Below, piece by piece: positions 61,384-64,000 of a stretch of 64,000 nt of DNA. Within the stretch, counting starts at the first letter, position 1. Every line of letters starts with the position of its first letter. Source of the stretch: Chryseobacterium sp. HSC-36S06 (GTDB lineage: Bacteria > Bacteroidota > Bacteroidia > Flavobacteriales > Weeksellaceae); the NCBI RefSeq assembly GCF_024171485.1, contig NZ_JALJZX010000002.1, positions 1 to 64,000 of the forward strand. The letters are read 5' to 3'. The position numbers and the translations under genes are program-made. The notes below the pieces were generated by a model, which did no database searches, was not told the origin of the DNA, and saw only the letters and a program-made list of their open reading frames with translations.

Positions 61384-64000
61384 ATGTCACACAACAACGA
61401 TAAAAGACTTTTCCTCATCGATGCTTATGCGATGATTTTCCGTGGATATTATGCGCTGATACGCAGTCCGCGGATGACCAGTGACGGAAAAGATACCTCT
61501 GCAATATTCGGATTTACCAATTCTTTAATCGAGCTTATCCGCCGGGAAAGACCGACGCATCTGGCGGTCGTTTTCGATGTCGGTCAGGCGAGTGTCCGTA
61601 CCGTAGATTTCGCTGAATACAAGGCGAACCGGAGCGAAACTCCCGAAGCGATAAAAATTGCCATTCCGTATATTCACCGGATTCTGGAAGCGATGCATGT
61701 TCCGATTTTGGGTGTTGAAGGTTACGAAGCTGATGATGTCATTGGAACAATCGCCTGTAAAGCAGAAAAAGAAGGCTATACCACCTTTATGGTGACACCG
61801 GATAAAGATTTTGCACAGTTGGTGACGGACAAAATTAAAATCTACAAACCGGGCTTAAAAGGTGCGGAGTTTGAAATCCTGGGTGTTGAGGAAGTGAAGG
61901 CAAAATATGAAATTGAAGATCCCAAACAGGTGATTGATTTCCTTGCGATGATGGGTGATTCCGTTGATAATATTCCAGGACTGGACGGTGTTGGAGAGAA
62001 AACTGCAAAGAAATTTCTGAAAGAATACGGAAGTATTGAAAACCTGCTCGCGAATACTCACGAAATTAAGGGCAAACTGCGTGAGAAAGTGGAGGCGAGC
62101 GCTGAACGCGGGATTTTATCCAAAAAATTAGCGACGATAATCTGTGATTCTCCCATTGAGTTTCATCAGGAGCAGTACGATCTGGAAACTCCGGATTTTG
62201 AAAAAGTAAGAATTGTTTTTGAGGAAATCGAATTCCGCAGACTCTACGAAAACCTGTACCGAGCTTTTGCACCGGCAATTCCCGCAGCTTCTGGCATAAT
62301 TTCCGATGAAAAGGCGGAACCAGCTGTCCCGTTAGGGAATCTGGGAGGCGCGGCCAGACAGCTCGACCTGTTTGCGAGTTATGAAGATCTGGATCAGGCA
62401 ACCACCACCAAGTCGAATATCGTAGAGAACGATCATCTTTACCAGTATATTGATTCTCCCAAAGCACAGAAATTATTGGTTCAGAATCTACTGACACAGC
62501 AGGCCGTCAGTTTCGATACAGAAACTACCACTCTGAACGAAATGGATGCCGAATTAATTGGGATGAGTTTTTCCTATAAAAAGGGATTGGCGTACTATAT
62601 TCCGCTTTCCGAAAACAGGGAAGAAGTTTTGGCGACACTTGAAATCTTCCGGCCGTTTTTTGAGAAGAAGGAAATTCTTAAAATTGCCCATAATTTAAAA
62701 TTCGATTATAAAGTTCTGAAACAGTACGGAATACCAATCGAAGGAGCTGTTTTTGATACCATGATCGCTCATTATCTCCTGAATCCTGACGGAAGACACG
62801 GCATGGATTATTTGGCGGAAATGTACCTGCATTACAAACCTGTTTCCATCGAAACTTTAGTAGGCAAAGGAAAAAATCAGGGAACTCTGCGTTCAGTTTC
62901 TTTGGAAGAGCAGACCAATTATGCCGCCGAAGATGCTGATATTACCCTGCAGCTTTATCATATTTTCGGGCCGCAGCTTGAAAAAGAAAATCTTCAGAAT
63001 TTATTCTATAAAGTAGAAATGCCTTTAATGAAAGTTCTTGCAAAAATGGAACTTGAAGGTGTCTCGCTTGACCGAAACTGGCTCGAACAGGAAAGTAAAG
63101 ATCTGGAAAACGACCTGAGGGAACTGGAAAAGAATATTTTTGAACTGTCCGGTGAAGAATTCAATATGAATTCCCCGAAACAGCTCGGTGAAGTTTTATT
63201 TGAAAAAATGCAGCTGGATCCCAAAGCCAAGAAAACCAAAACCGGACAATATTCCACCTCCGAAGATGTTCTGCAGAAACTTTCAGGAAAACACGAAATC
63301 ATCAAACATATTCTCGAACACCGGACTTATCAGAAACTTAAATCCACTTATGTGGACGCGCTGCCTTTACAGATCGATAAAGACGATCACCGCGTTCATA
63401 CCAATTTCTCTCAGACGACCGCAGCAACGGGACGTCTTGCTTCTGTGAATCCGAATCTTCAGAATATCCCGATCCGTACCTTGCGCGGACAGCAGATCCG
63501 CGGTGCTTTTGTTGCGGGAGAAGGAAAGAAGATCATTTCTGCCGATTATTCACAGATCGAACTCAGGCTTATTGCCGAGATTTCCAACGAGGAAAATATG
63601 ATTTTGGCATTCCAGAACGGTGAGGATATTCACGCTTCCACGGCTTCAAAACTTTTTAATGTTCCATTGGAGGAAGTGACCAAAACGCAGCGAAGTCAGG
63701 CGAAAACGGTGAATTTTGGAATTATTTACGGACAGGGCGCTTTTGCTCTGGCGGAACAGACCGGCCTTTCGCGAACCGAGGCAAAACATATGATCGAGGC
63801 TTATTTCGAAACCTATCCGCAGCTTAAAAAGTATATGGCTGAACAGGTAAAGAAAGCCCAGGATTTAGGTTACGTGGAAACAATTCTGCACCGTAAACGT
63901 CATTTGAAAGACATCAATTCTGCCAATTTTGTGGTCAAAGCACATGCAGAAAGAAACGCCGTAAACGCACCGATTCAGGGAAGCGCCGCCGATGTGATAA
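61384..64000 (+). CDS. polA: DNA polymerase I, 5' 872 codons (runs off the window)
   Basis: The repair and Okazaki-fragment polymerase. Visible are the 5'-3' nuclease domain (about 1-290, with LFLIDAYAMIFRGYYAL, EADDVIGTIA and MMGDSVDNIPG), and a 3'-5' exonuclease domain that keeps its catalytic residues (Asp378 and Glu380 in FDTET), so proofreading is intact, unlike Taq-type enzymes. The first part of the polymerase domain follows, with motif A SADYSQIELR (Asp721). The last about 70 codons lie beyond the window edge. Start: the only ATG in the right place, with a promoter box 4 nt before it. Confidence 0.96.
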   Translation, partial: MSHNNDKRLFLIDAYAMIFRGYYALIRSPRMTSDGKDTSAIFGFTNSLIELIRRERPTHLAVVFDVGQASVRTVDFAEYKANRSETPEAIKIAIPYIHRILEAMHVPILGVEGYEADDVIGTIACKAEKEGYTTFMVTPDKDFAQLVTDKIKIYKPGLKGAEFEILGVEEVKAKYEIEDPKQVIDFLAMMGDSVDNIPGLDGVGEKTAKKFLKEYGSIENLLANTHEIKGKLREKVEASAERGILSKKLATIICDSPIEFHQEQYDLETPDFEKVRIVFEEIEFRRLYENLYRAFAPAIPAASGIISDEKAEPAVPLGNLGGAARQLDLFASYEDLDQATTTKSNIVENDHLYQYIDSPKAQKLLVQNLLTQQAVSFDTETTTLNEMDAELIGMSFSYKKGLAYYIPLSENREEVLATLEIFRPFFEKKEILKIAHNLKFDYKVLKQYGIPIEGAVFDTMIAHYLLNPDGRHGMDYLAEMYLHYKPVSIETLVGKGKNQGTLRSVSLEEQTNYAAEDADITLQLYHIFGPQLEKENLQNLFYKVEMPLMKVLAKMELEGVSLDRNWLEQESKDLENDLRELEKNIFELSGEEFNMNSPKQLGEVLFEKMQLDPKAKKTKTGQYSTSEDVLQKLSGKHEIIKHILEHRTYQKLKSTYVDALPLQIDKDDHRVHTNFSQTTAATGRLASVNPNLQNIPIRTLRGQQIRGAFVAGEGKKIISADYSQIELRLIAEISNEENMILAFQNGEDIHASTASKLFNVPLEEVTKTQRSQAKTVNFGIIYGQGAFALAEQTGLSRTEAKHMIEAYFETYPQLKKYMAEQVKKAQDLGYVETILHRKRHLKDINSANFVVKAHAERNAVNAPIQGSAADVI

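Overview
The window comes from a Bacteroidota chromosome of the Flavobacteriia, most like the Chryseobacterium/Kaistella group (Weeksellaceae). Several things point there: promoter boxes of the TAnnTTTG type, almost no Shine-Dalgarno sites, two proteins with C-terminal type IX secretion sorting tails, an S46 dipeptidyl-peptidase, an outer-membrane-barrel TonB receptor, a fused SecDF, and a short DapB. The assignment rests on recognised families only; no database search was possible.

Layout. 1-620: the edge of a GIY-YIG nuclease gene and a minus-strand tRNA operon (Ser-GCT, Pro-TGG, a half-tRNA fragment, Arg-TCT) with its own promoter and terminator. 649-6227: lipoprotein amidase, aspartase and a large M16 peptidase. 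6740-16265: an AT-rich acquired defence island. It holds type I restriction-modification genes hsdR-hsdM-hsdS, fused by overlaps to an ABC/OLD-type ATPase and an HNH nuclease (a Septu-like pair), then a broken PD-(D/E)xK nuclease gene. Copies of one short palindrome family stand on both sides. 16383-19500: an accessory patch with an orphan 249-residue protein, an upstream 11-bp repeat array, small and broken genes, and a 178-bp tandem duplication. 19577-48591: mostly housekeeping genes. These cover an acidic-residue dipeptidyl-peptidase, a Zn/Cd/Pb efflux ATPase, glgB-glgA for glycogen, an L,D-transpeptidase, PEP carboxylase, dapB and dapF for lysine/diaminopimelate, a secreted subtilisin, a sugar aminotransferase with galE, a TonB receptor, mltG, pnuC, OsmC-rhodanese and an amino-acid permease.

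48668-50950: a second accessory patch. It has another orphan protein whose N-terminal layout resembles the one at 16383, again with an 11-bp-period array upstream, then an AT-rich membrane-protein gene followed by the same palindrome family that borders the defence island. 50992-64000: a beta-propeller lipoprotein, hemN, a REP hairpin array with its RAYT transposase, a secreted sugar dehydrogenase, secDF, an MFS exporter, a Tat component, a PAP2 phosphatase and the first 872 codons of polA.

The strongest candidates for something undescribed are: (1) two orphan proteins of similar design, each preceded by an array with an exact 11-bp period but a different unit sequence; (2) the palindrome family that marks the ends of AT-rich inserts; (3) four genes (ppc, pnuC, hemN, polA) whose promoter -7 box ends exactly 4 nt before the ATG, which predicts leaderless mRNAs.
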